DNA of 64,000 nt, from assembly GCF_002368295.1 (NCBI RefSeq), contig NZ_AP018248.1:1522477-1586476 (forward strand), given 5' to 3'. The position numbers and the translations under genes are program-made. The notes beneath the pieces were generated by a model. It was not told the origin of the DNA, ran no database searches, and worked only from the letters and a program-made list of their open reading frames with translations. This DNA comes from Tolypothrix tenuis PCC 7101 (GTDB taxonomy: Bacteria; Cyanobacteriota; Cyanobacteriia; Cyanobacteriales; Nostocaceae). Of the stretch, positions 45,654-55,079 are shown piece by piece. Each line of letters starts with the position of its first letter. Position 1 is the stretch's first letter.

Positions 45654-47153
45654 TTAGCCTTGTACAAAAACTTCAGGTGTAAAGCTACCATGTAAACCGT
45701 AGGGTATATGATGCTGGAGATGCAAACGCGCGATCGCACCTTTATGCAAATCCCGTGCATCCAAAATCACCACATCTGAGCGCTGATGAGCCGCATCATA
45801 AACTAAAGCCAATAGCCAGCCGTCATCTTCTGTTTGAGAATTGGGACGGGGGACAAAAATTGGCTCGCCTATAAAACCGCGGGGTGCAGCACTCCACAGT
45901 TGTCTTTCACCAGAATCTAAATCGATTTTCAAAATTGCTTGTAAGGGCGCATTACCTATTTCTGCATGAGCTGCACCTATATATAGATAACGATATTGGC
46001 GACCTACGTTATCTGGATGAATAGTAGGAAACTCACAGCAACGGCTTTCTATTAATTGTCTTTGGACTGTGCCATTTTGCAGTTGTAGTGCAAACCGCCA
46101 GATTTGTCCCGGTGCAAGTGCGTCAAAGTTAACTTGGCGAAAATCGCTTTCGGGTTCGACTTGTGATAAGGAATCGTAGCAAATCGAGTCAATGACAATT
46201 TCATCTCCCACCTCAAAAGCATTGACGTGATGAAAGACGAAACCTGATTGAGTTTCCAGAATTTTCACACCTGCTTTTGCAGTTTCGGGGTTGCGGGGAA
46301 TGACTATGATCCGAGTTGGTTGATTTGGCTGAAACTTGATACATTCCCCAGCCGAACGGATTCCCAAAGCGAAAGGTAGGGGATTGAAAGTAACAGGATT
46401 TTGGAAGAAGATGCAGTAATTAGGCGTAATCAAAAAATCGTGAATGAAGCAGAAACCAGGCACACTATGAGCCTGTTTTCTGATAATTTCCCCTGCTGGA
46501 TTAAGTTCAAAAATCGTAATTGTGGTAGATAGTCCTGGCTGAATCGAAAAGTTGACCAAACAAGGCGCGCCATTATCTTGGTTGCAGCTGGGGTCAAGGC
46601 GGGGATGAGCGCTAAAAGCTTCACCTGTTGATAATACACCATTGAAATATTCCCTTTCCAAGGTTTCTAAGGTGTTGGGGTCGAGGCGATGAGGTTCAGC
46701 AGCTTCCCACAGTGCTAAAAGTTTACTACCCCAGTAGATGACGTTGGTGTTAGCAATATCTTTCATTTTGAAGTCAAAAATATTAGCTAGCCAACCGCCT
46801 GGTTTTTGTGTACCAAATACACCGCGATACAGAATTTTTCCTGCTTTTTGTTCTTCTAAGTAGCCTTCAGTGCGGATAAAGCGATTGCGAAAATGAGCGC
46901 GCCCATTAATAAAGCTAATCCGGCTAATCATGCCATCGCCATCAAAGGGGTGATGAATCTGTTGACCGTTGATATCCAGTAAACCAGGGCCGTTTCTAAA
47001 TAGCGTACCTTGCAGTTCTGGGGGAATTTCTCCTTCAATATCATCAATCCAATAATCAAATTCTTGCTTTAAAGATTGATATCCCCCCTGCCAATCTTCA
47101 CGATTGTAGGATTTTTCTAAAATTGCGTTTTCTGAAATTTTTGAACTCTGCAT
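45654..47153 (-). CDS. Carotenoid oxygenase (RPE65/apocarotenoid cleavage family)
   Basis: About 499 residues from the ATG at 47153 (MQSSKISENA); a GTG/ATG at 47210 would add 19 residues that look like non-coding sequence. A seven-bladed propeller with four iron-binding histidines: in SAHPRLD, FIHDFL, FVFHHVNAF and the final GLHGSFTPE. Blade motifs GTLFRNGPG and HPFDGDGMI are also present. It cleaves a carotenoid or apocarotenoid with O2. Close to Nostoc carotenoid/apocarotenoid oxygenases; exact cleavage site cannot be read. It lies downstream of the BT1 transporter on the same strand, 69 bases or more apart. Confidence 0.92.
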   Translation of the reverse strand: MQSSKISENAILEKSYNREDWQGGYQSLKQEFDYWIDDIEGEIPPELQGTLFRNGPGLLDINGQQIHHPFDGDGMISRISFINGRAHFRNRFIRTEGYLEEQKAGKILYRGVFGTQKPGGWLANIFDFKMKDIANTNVIYWGSKLLALWEAAEPHRLDPNTLETLEREYFNGVLSTGEAFSAHPRLDPSCNQDNGAPCLVNFSIQPGLSTTITIFELNPAGEIIRKQAHSVPGFCFIHDFLITPNYCIFFQNPVTFNPLPFALGIRSAGECIKFQPNQPTRIIVIPRNPETAKAGVKILETQSGFVFHHVNAFEVGDEIVIDSICYDSLSQVEPESDFRQVNFDALAPGQIWRFALQLQNGTVQRQLIESRCCEFPTIHPDNVGRQYRYLYIGAAHAEIGNAPLQAILKIDLDSGERQLWSAAPRGFIGEPIFVPRPNSQTEDDGWLLALVYDAAHQRSDVVILDARDLHKGAIARLHLQHHIPYGLHGSFTPEVFVQG

Positions 47154-47278
47154 CTGAGTATATATTCTTAAAAAGGATGAAGGATCAAGAATGAAGTCAG
47201 AATAGATCAACGCTTAAATCTGGACTAATGCGTTATCTCTTGTTAGGTGAAGTAATTTCACACTTCTGACTTCAGCCT

Positions 47279-48706
47279 TCAGTTAACTCGGGTGATGGTA
47301 GCCTCAACGTCAGTGATCAACTCAGGTAAAAATGCTTCCCCTTGAGTTGCTGAGGCTGGTTGCAATGCTGTGGATATTTGACTTTGGTCTTCTGCTGCTG
47401 GTAGCCAGTTAAGAAACGGTAGTGGTAACAAAGTACTGAGGTTAGTAATCATCACCAACAACCACAGAGAATCAAAGTTAGTTTCTGTAATTCCCAGCCA
47501 ATGCATAATAATGGCCCCAAATTCATAGGAAACCATTCCTGCTAAATTCGACACCGACATTAATAAAGCAAATAATGTCGCTTCTACTCCCGGTGGGCAA
47601 AGTCTAGCAGCCAGTACCAAGACAGGCATATAGGCGATTTGCCCCATGACGGTGAGAATTAAGCTATCACCTAAACTAAACCAATGGTCATCTATACCTA
47701 AAGCGCGGTTTGTATGGGTGACTAATAGCAGCATTGTCATTCCTAAAGCTGCTGATAGCACCGTACTCCAACCAAAAATCACGCGAAAAGGTAAGCTTTT
47801 CAGGTATCGCTGGAAAATCCAAATCCCTACTAAAGATGCAAGATTTGTAACTAGGCGCACTCGTCCCAAAAATTCTGGTGCAAAGTGCAATTCGTTGGTG
47901 GTGAAAAAGAAAAAGGCTGAGTCAGCAGTTGGTGTCGCTTGCCAAATAAAGACAAATGCTGTTGGTAGCCAAATTGCCTTTTGGGTAACAGCTTGGCGGA
48001 GTTGGCTTAGTTGATGCTTAACGCTGACACTGTTATTTTGAGAGGAATTTTCCGCACTTTTATTTACAGGAGATTCGGCAATTAACCAAGCTACAGCCGA
48101 AACCAACAGGGGAAAAACGGCGGTAATCAAAAATACAGTGTGTGTAGAGAAATGCTCTAGCAGCCAGCCGCTAAAATATGCTGTAATCAAACCACCAAAT
48201 GCAGAAGCACCCCAGCAAATAGATTGTAGTGAACCTGCATCGGCTTGGGATTCTGCTCTGGCGCGTTCAACTACTAGGGAGTCAACGATTACATCACTGA
48301 CTGCAACTGAAAGTGACCCCAACGCGATCGCTAGTGTTGCTGCCCAGGTAGTATGAACTAATGTGGCGAGGCTTACCCAGGAAATGGTTCCTAATATCCC
48401 CGATAAAATGAGATATGGGCGGCGACGATAGCCAAATATGGGCAAGCCATCGGAGATAAAACCAAATACTGGCTTAATAATCCAAGGTAAGGCGACTATT
48501 CCTAGTAGCGCCGATACTTGGGTGGGACTCAGCAACAGTTCATCTTTCAGGAAAAAGCTGACGGCTAAACGCGCCAACCCTAAAATTCCTTGGACAAAGT
48601 AGACGGTAAGAATGGCGATTAACTCGGCACTGGGTTCATGGCCGAAGAAAATTTTCTGTTTTACTGAGTCTTTGACCTTGGACAAGCCAGAGGAGTGAAT
48701 CAGCAT
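47279..48706 (-). CDS. Folate/biopterin (BT1/FBT family) MFS transporter
   Basis: 475 residues with about 12 hydrophobic helices. The BT1 family signature is strong: YFVQGILGLARLAVSFFLKDEL, LLGIVALPWIIKPVFGFISDGLPIFGYRRRPYL, and DVIVDSLVVERAR. Known cyanobacterial and plant members move folates or pterins across the membrane; others carry different small molecules. Long cytosolic C-terminal tail with no motif. It is upstream of the carotenoid oxygenase and may be co-transcribed with it. Confidence 0.93.
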   Translation of the reverse strand: MLIHSSGLSKVKDSVKQKIFFGHEPSAELIAILTVYFVQGILGLARLAVSFFLKDELLLSPTQVSALLGIVALPWIIKPVFGFISDGLPIFGYRRRPYLILSGILGTISWVSLATLVHTTWAATLAIALGSLSVAVSDVIVDSLVVERARAESQADAGSLQSICWGASAFGGLITAYFSGWLLEHFSTHTVFLITAVFPLLVSAVAWLIAESPVNKSAENSSQNNSVSVKHQLSQLRQAVTQKAIWLPTAFVFIWQATPTADSAFFFFTTNELHFAPEFLGRVRLVTNLASLVGIWIFQRYLKSLPFRVIFGWSTVLSAALGMTMLLLVTHTNRALGIDDHWFSLGDSLILTVMGQIAYMPVLVLAARLCPPGVEATLFALLMSVSNLAGMVSYEFGAIIMHWLGITETNFDSLWLLVMITNLSTLLPLPFLNWLPAAEDQSQISTALQPASATQGEAFLPELITDVEATITRVN

Positions 48707-48942
48707 TAGGTAAATATTTTTTAAGCTTTATCTACTTTTCTATATTATCTATGTTCTGAGAAATGGGGGTAAAGGTAGAGCCAGCGATCGCGGATGTACA
48801 AATTCCCTACGCAAGGCAATAGCGTTCAGTTAGCGTCAAAAAGCAAGTTTTGTGATCAACCTGAAAATTAAATGCGATCGCACTCAGCCAGATAATAGCG
48901 ACCAAGCTAAATCATCAACTATCTTCTGTCAAGGTGACCTTG

Positions 48943-48993
48943 AAGGGTTAAAGGTGTTTTCTTGCCCTTTTTCCCCCCTTTTGCCCTTAACCG
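48943..48993 (-). repeat. Truncated copy of the 19-bp-TIR element
   Basis: On the minus strand it starts CAATACTTGTCGGTTAAGG and follows the 60050 copy through its first half (AAGAAAACACCTTTAACCC), then stops. The second half and right terminus are missing. Confidence 0.7.
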
Positions 48994-50408
48994 ACAAGTA
49001 TTGAAAGTATACCTAACTATAAAGTAGCTTCTGTAACATTAGTGATATTTATTGTAATTAGATAGTTCAGCAGGCTTTTTGATTGATAACCATATTTGCT
49101 ATCAATGATAATTTTTATACTTTCAATTGTTTGTATGAGACGATCAACTGCCTATTTTCCATCAGTATCACACTTTAGTTTCTGGTTAAGATTAGCTCAT
49201 GATTAAGTAAATTAATGATTACTATCTGAGGGTTGCAAAGCTGAATAGTCAGCTGTAGCCAAAATTCCTGGGAGCGCATTCAGTAAGTGATTTGCGGCAT
49301 TCGATGGCATTTATACATATCATTGATTCTGCTAAATAAAGGCTCTCATAATCAAAGCGATCGCTTGTTGGTGATGGCAATGCATAAATTGCCAATTAAT
49401 TCTGTAGCCGCCATTATTTAAATATAAATACAATAGAAAAATATTTTGATAGATTGTTATTTATTCATGGGTTAAATAATGCTTAAGTAGCAAGATATTT
49501 TAGGTTAATTTAACTCACCATTATAGATTAAAAATTATTAACTAAAGTCTTGATAGTCATAAGGTAGACAGATAAAAAATTTCTAGCCAGCAATGAAAAA
49601 TAATTTTTTAGCCCAGCTACCCTAGCCGAAAATTAAAATACAGCAGGCAGAAGCAATCTCATGAATAGATTGAAAGCGTTCAAGTTTCACTAGAACATTG
49701 ACAAACAAATCTTATCTTCAGGAGCTATATTTTCCGAATTGCTGTCCTCTGGCTTTCTTTGCCACTTCTAAGAAATTAACTTTAACTATATTGCTATTTA
49801 GCGATATCGCCAATTTGAGAATTAGATTGATAAAAATAAATGTACATAATTCCTGTACATCTGGATGAGATTTATGCGAAGATAGCTAGGTCAACAAGTT
49901 TTTTGTTTTGATTGTCCAAAAATTAAGTTAATTAACAAGCGATCGCGGCCTGTCTAGAGTGGCTAAAAACAAATCGCCCATAACAATTTTGTCAGAATGA
50001 CAAGCAAATTTTACAATTTGTTATCACCAAGAGAAAATCATAATTTACATAAAAAATTAAGAATCTGATTGGACAAACTGGAGAAGTAAATATTATTCTA
50101 GTAGCGTGTTTTAAAAATTACCCTCTAACAAAATTACTTGATCAGGTGAGGTAATTTTCCGAAATCACCAAAGACGCAAGTGTAGGCTTATAAGTTGCCT
50201 ACTTGAATACACAAGATAGATACTATCTGGCTTTATGGTTTTCCTCATATAAGCCTGTAATCTGGTGGGCTTTGTCTCAATCCCAAAGATCAACTTTTCA
50301 TTAAGTATCAAAGCTGTAGATGCGTATTCCTGATCAGGATAGCTAGCGACTCAGCTGCTTCTAATAGGAGTGGGATAGAGGGCGCAGTCGTATCTCCAGC
50401 AAGGGTAG

Positions 50409-50469
50409 TATAGTTACAACAGGATTCTGAGAAAACCCTGGGCTTTTTCACTAATAACCTGTAACTATA
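50409..50469. promoter_or_regulatory. Inverted repeat in the leader of the 13-gene cluster
   Basis: TATAGTTACA (50409-50418) and TGTAACTATA (50460-50469) are perfect inverted repeats 41 bases apart, ending 55 bases before the first ATG. It could be a two-site operator or an mRNA stem; TATAAAT next to the right arm is a possible -10 box. Confidence 0.45.
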
Positions 50470-50524
50470 AATACCATAACTGTGATATTTCTATTTCTGT
50501 GAGCCGTAACAAGGAAATAAGACA

Positions 50525-51391
50525 ATGACAAAAAATGTTCTCTTTATCATTTCAGAATGGGGCTACTGGGGCGAAGAACTCATTGGGCCCTTAGAGGCAT
50601 GTGATGCTGCTGGATATAACATCACCTTTGTCACCCCCAACGGCAAAAAACCAACGCCACTATCTGTAAGTTGTGCGCCTGGTTATATTGATCCCCCATT
50701 AGGACGTGGCGTGACCTCAGAAGAAATGGGAGCAAAGACCACCCGCGTTCATGAGTCAGACAGACTCGACAGTCCTAAGAGTTTAGCTGATTGGTTTCCT
50801 TTAAGAGCTTATCCTAGCTCTCCTACATATCTTAGAGATATGGAAGCCTACTACCAAAAAATAGACAAAATTATTGCCGAAGAACTAGTCAATTACGACG
50901 CGATGGTCATCGTTGGTGGTAGTGGTGCGCTAATTGATTTAGCTAATAATTCCCGTCTACACGAACTCATACTTGGCTTTGTCAAACTCAACAAACCTAT
51001 TGCAGCTGAGTGTTATGGAGTTACCTGTCTAGCATTTGCTAGAGACTTCCGCGAGAAGAAGAGCTTGATTTGGGGTAAGCACGTTACTGGGCACCCAATT
51101 GATTACGACTACCTAGACGGTACCGGATTTGAAGGGCCCCACGCTATTGATGGCTCTAAAAAGGGATTTGGCGACGGCTACATTAATTTTGGCCCTCCAT
51201 TCTACCCTCTAGAATTCATTCTTCGTGACGCTGTTGGCCCCGATGGAGCCTTTATTGGTAACGTTGGTCACCAAACTTCCGTTTTAGTTGATTATCCTTT
51301 CATTACCAGTCGTTCTACAGCTTCTTCTGTTGAGTGCGGTCGGATATTAGTAGAAGTCCTAGAGAAAGGACTGACCCGTTATGGATGGTAA
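50525..51391 (+). CDS. DJ-1/PfpI (type 1 glutamine amidotransferase-like) protein
   Basis: 288 residues. First gene of the cluster. DJ-1/PfpI fold: NVLFIISEWGYWGEELIGPLEACDAAGYNITFVTPNGK at the N-terminus, YDAMVIVGGSGALIDL in the middle, and the nucleophile elbow in AAECYGVTC with Cys163. The residue after Cys is Tyr where PfpI/Hsp31 proteins usually have His, so the catalytic set differs from the proteases and glyoxalase-III types. It is longer than DJ-1 (about 190), as in Hsp31-like members. In this setting it might be a hydratase, glyoxalase or isomerase; substrate unknown. Confidence 0.85.
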   Translation: MTKNVLFIISEWGYWGEELIGPLEACDAAGYNITFVTPNGKKPTPLSVSCAPGYIDPPLGRGVTSEEMGAKTTRVHESDRLDSPKSLADWFPLRAYPSSPTYLRDMEAYYQKIDKIIAEELVNYDAMVIVGGSGALIDLANNSRLHELILGFVKLNKPIAAECYGVTCLAFARDFREKKSLIWGKHVTGHPIDYDYLDGTGFEGPHAIDGSKKGFGDGYINFGPPFYPLEFILRDAVGPDGAFIGNVGHQTSVLVDYPFITSRSTASSVECGRILVEVLEKGLTRYGW

Positions 51392-51458
51392 ACCTGATTA
51401 GTCTTTGCTACTCAAACAAGACCAATCAATGACCTAAGCACTAATAACGACAGAATCC

Positions 51459-53165
51459 ATGACTCAAAAAACTGGTCGTTTTGCCATTCTTGAGCAATTC
51501 CTCGCAGATGGCATCCACTATATGTTTGGTAACCCAGGCACAGTGGAACAGGGTTTTTTGGATGCCCTGTGGGAATATCCAGATCTCAAGTACATTCTGA
51601 CTTTGCAAGAAACCGTGGCTGTGATGACAGCCGATGGTTACGCTCGAGCTACCAAAAAGCCAGCATTAGTCCAAATTCATAGTGGTGTTGGTTTAGGTAA
51701 TGCGATCGGCGCACTTTACCAGGCCATGCGTGGTCACGCCCCTTTGGTAGTTATCGGCGGAGATGCGGGTATCAAATATGCAGCAATGGATGCTCAAATG
51801 GCAGCAGATTTGGTCGGTATGGCCAAACCCGTCACTAAATGGGCTGCCACAGTCAATGAGCCATCTTCATTGCTGAGAATGCTCCGCAGAGCTATTAAGA
51901 TTGCCTCTACACCCCCAATGGGGCCAGTTTATCTCTGCCTTCCTCAAGATATTTTGGATGCGCCTGTAGTCGAGCCAATCATACCTACCTTGACTCCTTC
52001 TACTCGTGTAGTACCAGACGATGAGACAGTTAAGGCAGTAGCCCAGACTCTAGTAGCTGCCAAAAAACCCATGATTTTTGTTGGCGATGGAGTTGCTTAT
52101 TCTGGAGCCCAGGCAGAGTTAACCAAAGTTGCTGAACTTCTAGGGGCAGAGGTTTGGGATGTAGACTCTGGAGAAGTCAACATCAGCTATGCTCACCCTC
52201 TATATCAAGGGGCGACAGGGCATATGTTTGGCTCTAGTAGTCTGCCAATTACCACCAAAGGGGATGTCAATCTAGTTTGTGGCACTTACATGGTGCCAGA
52301 GGTCTTTCCGGAACTAGGAAATATATTTGCTCCTGGCGCAAAGGTGATTCATATTGATTTGAACGCCTATGAGATTGCCAAGAATCACCCAGTAGATGTA
52401 GGGATTGTTAGCGATCCCAAACTGACGCTAGCTAAACTAGCAGATGCGATCAAAGACATCCTTACTGCACAAGAGCAAAGCGCAGCGCAAACCAGAGCCG
52501 CAGAGATTGGTAAGGCCAAAGCAGACAAGATTGCTGCAGCGAAAGCAGCCGATCAAGCTGTCAGAGACTCAGTTCCTCTGCATTTCTCTCGGTTTATGGA
52601 AGAGCTTGCACCTCTGTTACCAGAAGATGCAATCTTCTTTGATGAAGCTTTGACCTCTTCACCCAATATCGTTAGATACAAACCACCCAGTAAGCCAGAT
52701 CACTATTTTCTGACTCGTGGAGGTTCTCTAGGGGTGGGAATTCCTGGAGCAATTGGTGCTAAGTTAGCTAATCCCGACAAGAAAGTAATTGGCTTTACAG
52801 GTGATGGCGGTGGGATGTATACCATCCAAGCTCTCTGGACAGCAGCTCGTCATAATGTAGATGCCATATTCATCATTTGCAATAACCGTTCTTACAAGCT
52901 ATTGCAATTGAATATTCAAGCTTACTGGCAAGAACAAAGTGTTGCCAAGCATGACTTTCCTTTAAGCTTTGATTTGTCAAAGCCAGTGCTGCGCTTTGAT
53001 GAAATGGCTCGTTCTATGGGGGTTGAAGCCGTAAGAGTTGAGAAGCCAGAAGAAATTGCCCCAGCAATTAAGCAGGCATTAGCACACAATGGCCCTTTCC
53101 TCATCGATGTTGTCTTAGAGGGTGATGTTCGCCCAGATATGATTGGAATTCGGTGTGGTCAATAA
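51459..53165 (+). CDS. ThDP-dependent enzyme, benzoylformate decarboxylase/acetolactate synthase-like
   Basis: 568 residues. Thiamine diphosphate enzyme with PYR domain first: FGNPGTVEQGFLDAL (as in benzoylformate decarboxylases), catalytic Glu51 in TLQETVAVMTADGYAR. The central domain (about 190-340) has no FAD-binding features I can see. The PP domain has the ThDP/Mg motif G448-D-G ... N475-N476 (GDGGGMYTIQ to CNNRSYK). It should decarboxylate or ligate a 2-oxo acid. Second in the cluster, 67 bases after the PfpI gene, and the obvious source of a carbonyl or acyloin intermediate for the downstream reductases. True substrate unknown. Confidence 0.88.
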   Translation: MTQKTGRFAILEQFLADGIHYMFGNPGTVEQGFLDALWEYPDLKYILTLQETVAVMTADGYARATKKPALVQIHSGVGLGNAIGALYQAMRGHAPLVVIGGDAGIKYAAMDAQMAADLVGMAKPVTKWAATVNEPSSLLRMLRRAIKIASTPPMGPVYLCLPQDILDAPVVEPIIPTLTPSTRVVPDDETVKAVAQTLVAAKKPMIFVGDGVAYSGAQAELTKVAELLGAEVWDVDSGEVNISYAHPLYQGATGHMFGSSSLPITTKGDVNLVCGTYMVPEVFPELGNIFAPGAKVIHIDLNAYEIAKNHPVDVGIVSDPKLTLAKLADAIKDILTAQEQSAAQTRAAEIGKAKADKIAAAKAADQAVRDSVPLHFSRFMEELAPLLPEDAIFFDEALTSSPNIVRYKPPSKPDHYFLTRGGSLGVGIPGAIGAKLANPDKKVIGFTGDGGGMYTIQALWTAARHNVDAIFIICNNRSYKLLQLNIQAYWQEQSVAKHDFPLSFDLSKPVLRFDEMARSMGVEAVRVEKPEEIAPAIKQALAHNGPFLIDVVLEGDVRPDMIGIRCGQ

Positions 53166-53191
53166 AGGAGCTAGGGGATGAGGGGGTAGGA

Positions 53192-53273
53192 GAGCAGAGG
53201 AAGCAGAGGAAGCAGAGGAGAAATCAAATACGCCCAATGCCCAATGCCCAATGCCCCATGCCCCATGCCCCAT
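53192..53273. repeat. 9-mer and heptamer tandem repeats between cluster genes
   Basis: AGCAGAGGA x3 (about 53192-53219), then GCCCAAT x3 passing to GCCCCAT x4 (about 53233-53273). The latter is the same unit as the repeat inside CyRepA1. Confidence 0.75.
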
Positions 53274-53312
53274 TCACAATTTTGAGTCTAGTTTCATAAG
53301 GATGCCTTAAGT

Positions 53313-53699
53313 ATGAGTACTACTACTACACCAGGTCGCCAATTCTTCGATGAACACATGAAGTACATCGTCGCTAAAGACGTGGTTGGCATGGTGACCA
53401 ATACCTATACAGAAGATGCAATTCTGTATAATGCTTTTCCTTTTTTAGATACTCCACCCCCAAATGTAATCAAGGGCAGAGAAGCATTAATCAAAGCTTT
53501 TGAAGGTTACCTAGAATATCAAGGTGAAATTCAAGTTGATTCTTTATACAACTTTTTAGAAACTGACGACGTAATTTCCTTCCAAGCTACAATTACCTCT
53601 CCCAAAACAGGTAAGTGGGCAGTAGGTGATGTGTGGGTACTTCAAGATGGCAAAGTGGCTCGTCACTTTGGTTTTGCTCACAGGCTAGGAGATGCTTAA
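53313..53699 (+). CDS. SnoaL/NTF2-like protein 1
   Basis: 128 residues. The NTF2-like cone fold: FFDEHMKYIVAKDVVGMVTNTYTEDAILYNAFP (helix and the first strand pair), VIKGREALIKAFEGYLEYQG, and a C-terminal GKWAVGDVWVLQDGKVARHFGFAHRLGD. The closest sibling in the window is the gene at 54502. Proteins of this fold are isomerases, cyclases, hydratases or binding proteins; no catalytic dyad can be assigned. Third in the cluster. Confidence 0.85.
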   Translation: MSTTTTPGRQFFDEHMKYIVAKDVVGMVTNTYTEDAILYNAFPFLDTPPPNVIKGREALIKAFEGYLEYQGEIQVDSLYNFLETDDVISFQATITSPKTGKWAVGDVWVLQDGKVARHFGFAHRLGDA

Positions 53700-53838
53700 T
53701 CAGCATTTTGGCTGGTAAGGTGTCTTAGTACTACGAAAGTTCATTTAAGTTGTAGATCTGTTGCGTTGATCAAATCTGCGGTTCTGTAGCAACATCCAAA
53801 CCTTTGAGTAATTAACTTTTCAAAAAAGGAAATAAATC

Positions 53839-54282
53839 ATGAGTGAGCTAGCACCACTAACTCAACCAGAAGTTCTAGAATTTGCAAAAGCTTGGTATAG
53901 AAAACTAGACGTTCATGTACCTGTGGAAGAATATGCTCCTCTGTTGGCATCAGACGTAGAATTAAGATTTCCGGAGGCCACAGTCAAAGGCTTTGAAGGA
54001 TATAGTGGTTGGTACGATCGCGTCATCAATATTTTCTTTGACGAAGTTCATACCGTTAAAGAAGTGACAGTCAAATCTGCGACAGCCGAAAAAGCAGATG
54101 TACAGGTGGTAGTGAAATGGGAAGCCAGTGTGTGGAAAGCACCAGCCGCTAACAGCGAACGGATTGTTTTAGATGCTTATCAAACCTGGGAAGTTAAGCG
54201 ATCGCCCGAAACGAATAAACCAGTAATCTCTGTTTATATAGTTGATGAACTCAAATACTACGAGGGTTCAGCTACATTGTAA
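53839..54282 (+). CDS. SnoaL/NTF2-like protein 2
   Basis: 147 residues. The same cone fold with different loops: ALLASDVELRFPEATVKGFEGYSGWYDRVINIFFDEVHTVKEVTV and a long second strand pair ADVQVVVKWEASVWKAPAANSERIVLDAYQTWEVKR. It is only distantly similar to its two neighbours. A good ribosome site (AAAAAAGGAAATAAATC) precedes the ATG. Role unknown, likely acting on the cluster's intermediate. Confidence 0.82.
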   Translation: MSELAPLTQPEVLEFAKAWYRKLDVHVPVEEYAPLLASDVELRFPEATVKGFEGYSGWYDRVINIFFDEVHTVKEVTVKSATAEKADVQVVVKWEASVWKAPAANSERIVLDAYQTWEVKRSPETNKPVISVYIVDELKYYEGSATL

Positions 54283-54501
54283 ATAATAGAGAACTCTTAA
54301 CAGATAACGTAAAAAACAGAAGATTACATAGATAGATTTATAGCAAAATAAATTGTCCCTGAGAGAATGGGAAAAATCTCATCTATTGCTGATTCTATAT
54401 ACAGAATAAAGCTCCTATCCTCTGCTTTTTTTGTCTTTTAAGAGTTCTTTTTACCTAGTCTAAAGGGTTTGTGTAATCAAAATTTACGGAGAATCGAAAA
54501 T

Positions 54502-54894
54502 ATGGGCAAGCCTCCCGATACTGCTTTAGGAAGACTATACGAAGAACACATTCAATTAATCCTGAAAAAGGATATTGAAGCATTATTAAATCAATATACT
54601 GAAGATGCAGTTTTAATTAGCAGCTTTGAGAAAGTTCCTAAATATTTTCGCGGACGCAAAGAACTCGAAGAACACTTTCAAGGCATCCTAGGAATTGAAG
54701 GTTTACAAACAGATATTGCTTTTTGGGCAGAAACAGAAAATCCCCAAACCCTCATGATTGTTGAAGCTATTACTATGCAAGCTGGGGGACAAGAAGCTAA
54801 GATGCGGTTTGCCGATAGTTGGGTTTTAAGAGATGGTAAAATAGCCATTCACTTTGCTGGCATGACTCAATATCCCGATGGCACAGTAGCTTAG
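54502..54894 (+). CDS. SnoaL/NTF2-like protein 3
   Basis: 130 residues from the ATG at 54502, chosen for GGAGA nine bases upstream; a GTG at 54469 reads through this site. The sequence follows protein 1 closely: RLYEEHIQLILKKDIEALLNQYTEDAVLISSFE, KYFRGRKELEEHFQGILG and a final MRFADSWVLRDGKIAIHFAGMTQYPDG. Cone-shaped NTF2 fold. It looks like a duplicate of the gene at 53313. Confidence 0.84.
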   Translation: MGKPPDTALGRLYEEHIQLILKKDIEALLNQYTEDAVLISSFEKVPKYFRGRKELEEHFQGILGIEGLQTDIAFWAETENPQTLMIVEAITMQAGGQEAKMRFADSWVLRDGKIAIHFAGMTQYPDGTVA

Positions 54895-55021
54895 ATTTAG
54901 TTACAGATTGCTGAGTTATGAGTGCTGAGTTCAATACCATTACAGCAGTTGTTAACCTATAAGTACGTTAGCAGTTAGCGTCTTCATGGGTAAGTCCTGG
55001 GTAGAGTATGTACAGAGTCAA

Positions 55022-55054
55022 TAATTGCTGAGTAATTTATTGACTCAGCAATTA
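55022..55054 (+). promoter_or_regulatory. 12-bp hairpin in front of the first SDR gene
   Basis: TAATTGCTGAGT and ACTCAGCAATTA form a perfect stem with a 9-base loop, 25 bases before the ATG at 55080, which has no visible Shine-Dalgarno sequence. No U-run follows, so it is more likely an mRNA processing, stability or translation element than a terminator. Confidence 0.5.
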
Positions 55055-55079
55055 TAACTATCTATTTATTACCGAAATC

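Larger units (their letters stand above)
48707..50524. other. 1.8-kb intergenic region upstream of the 13-gene cluster
   Basis: Divergent promoter region between the BT1 transporter and the DJ-1/PfpI gene. No gene was seen. It contains a truncated copy of the TIR element (48943-48993), two TGTACA hexamers 13 bases apart at 49841 and 49854, and a perfect 10-bp inverted repeat close to the cluster start (50409-50469). The ribosome site AAGGAAATAAG lies before the ATG at 50525. Confidence 0.5.

Noticed and set aside
49841..49859. Pair of TGTACA sites as an NtcA or LexA box
   Set aside because: The spacing does not fit GTA-N8-TAC, and the LexA consensus is not met; no regulator can be named.
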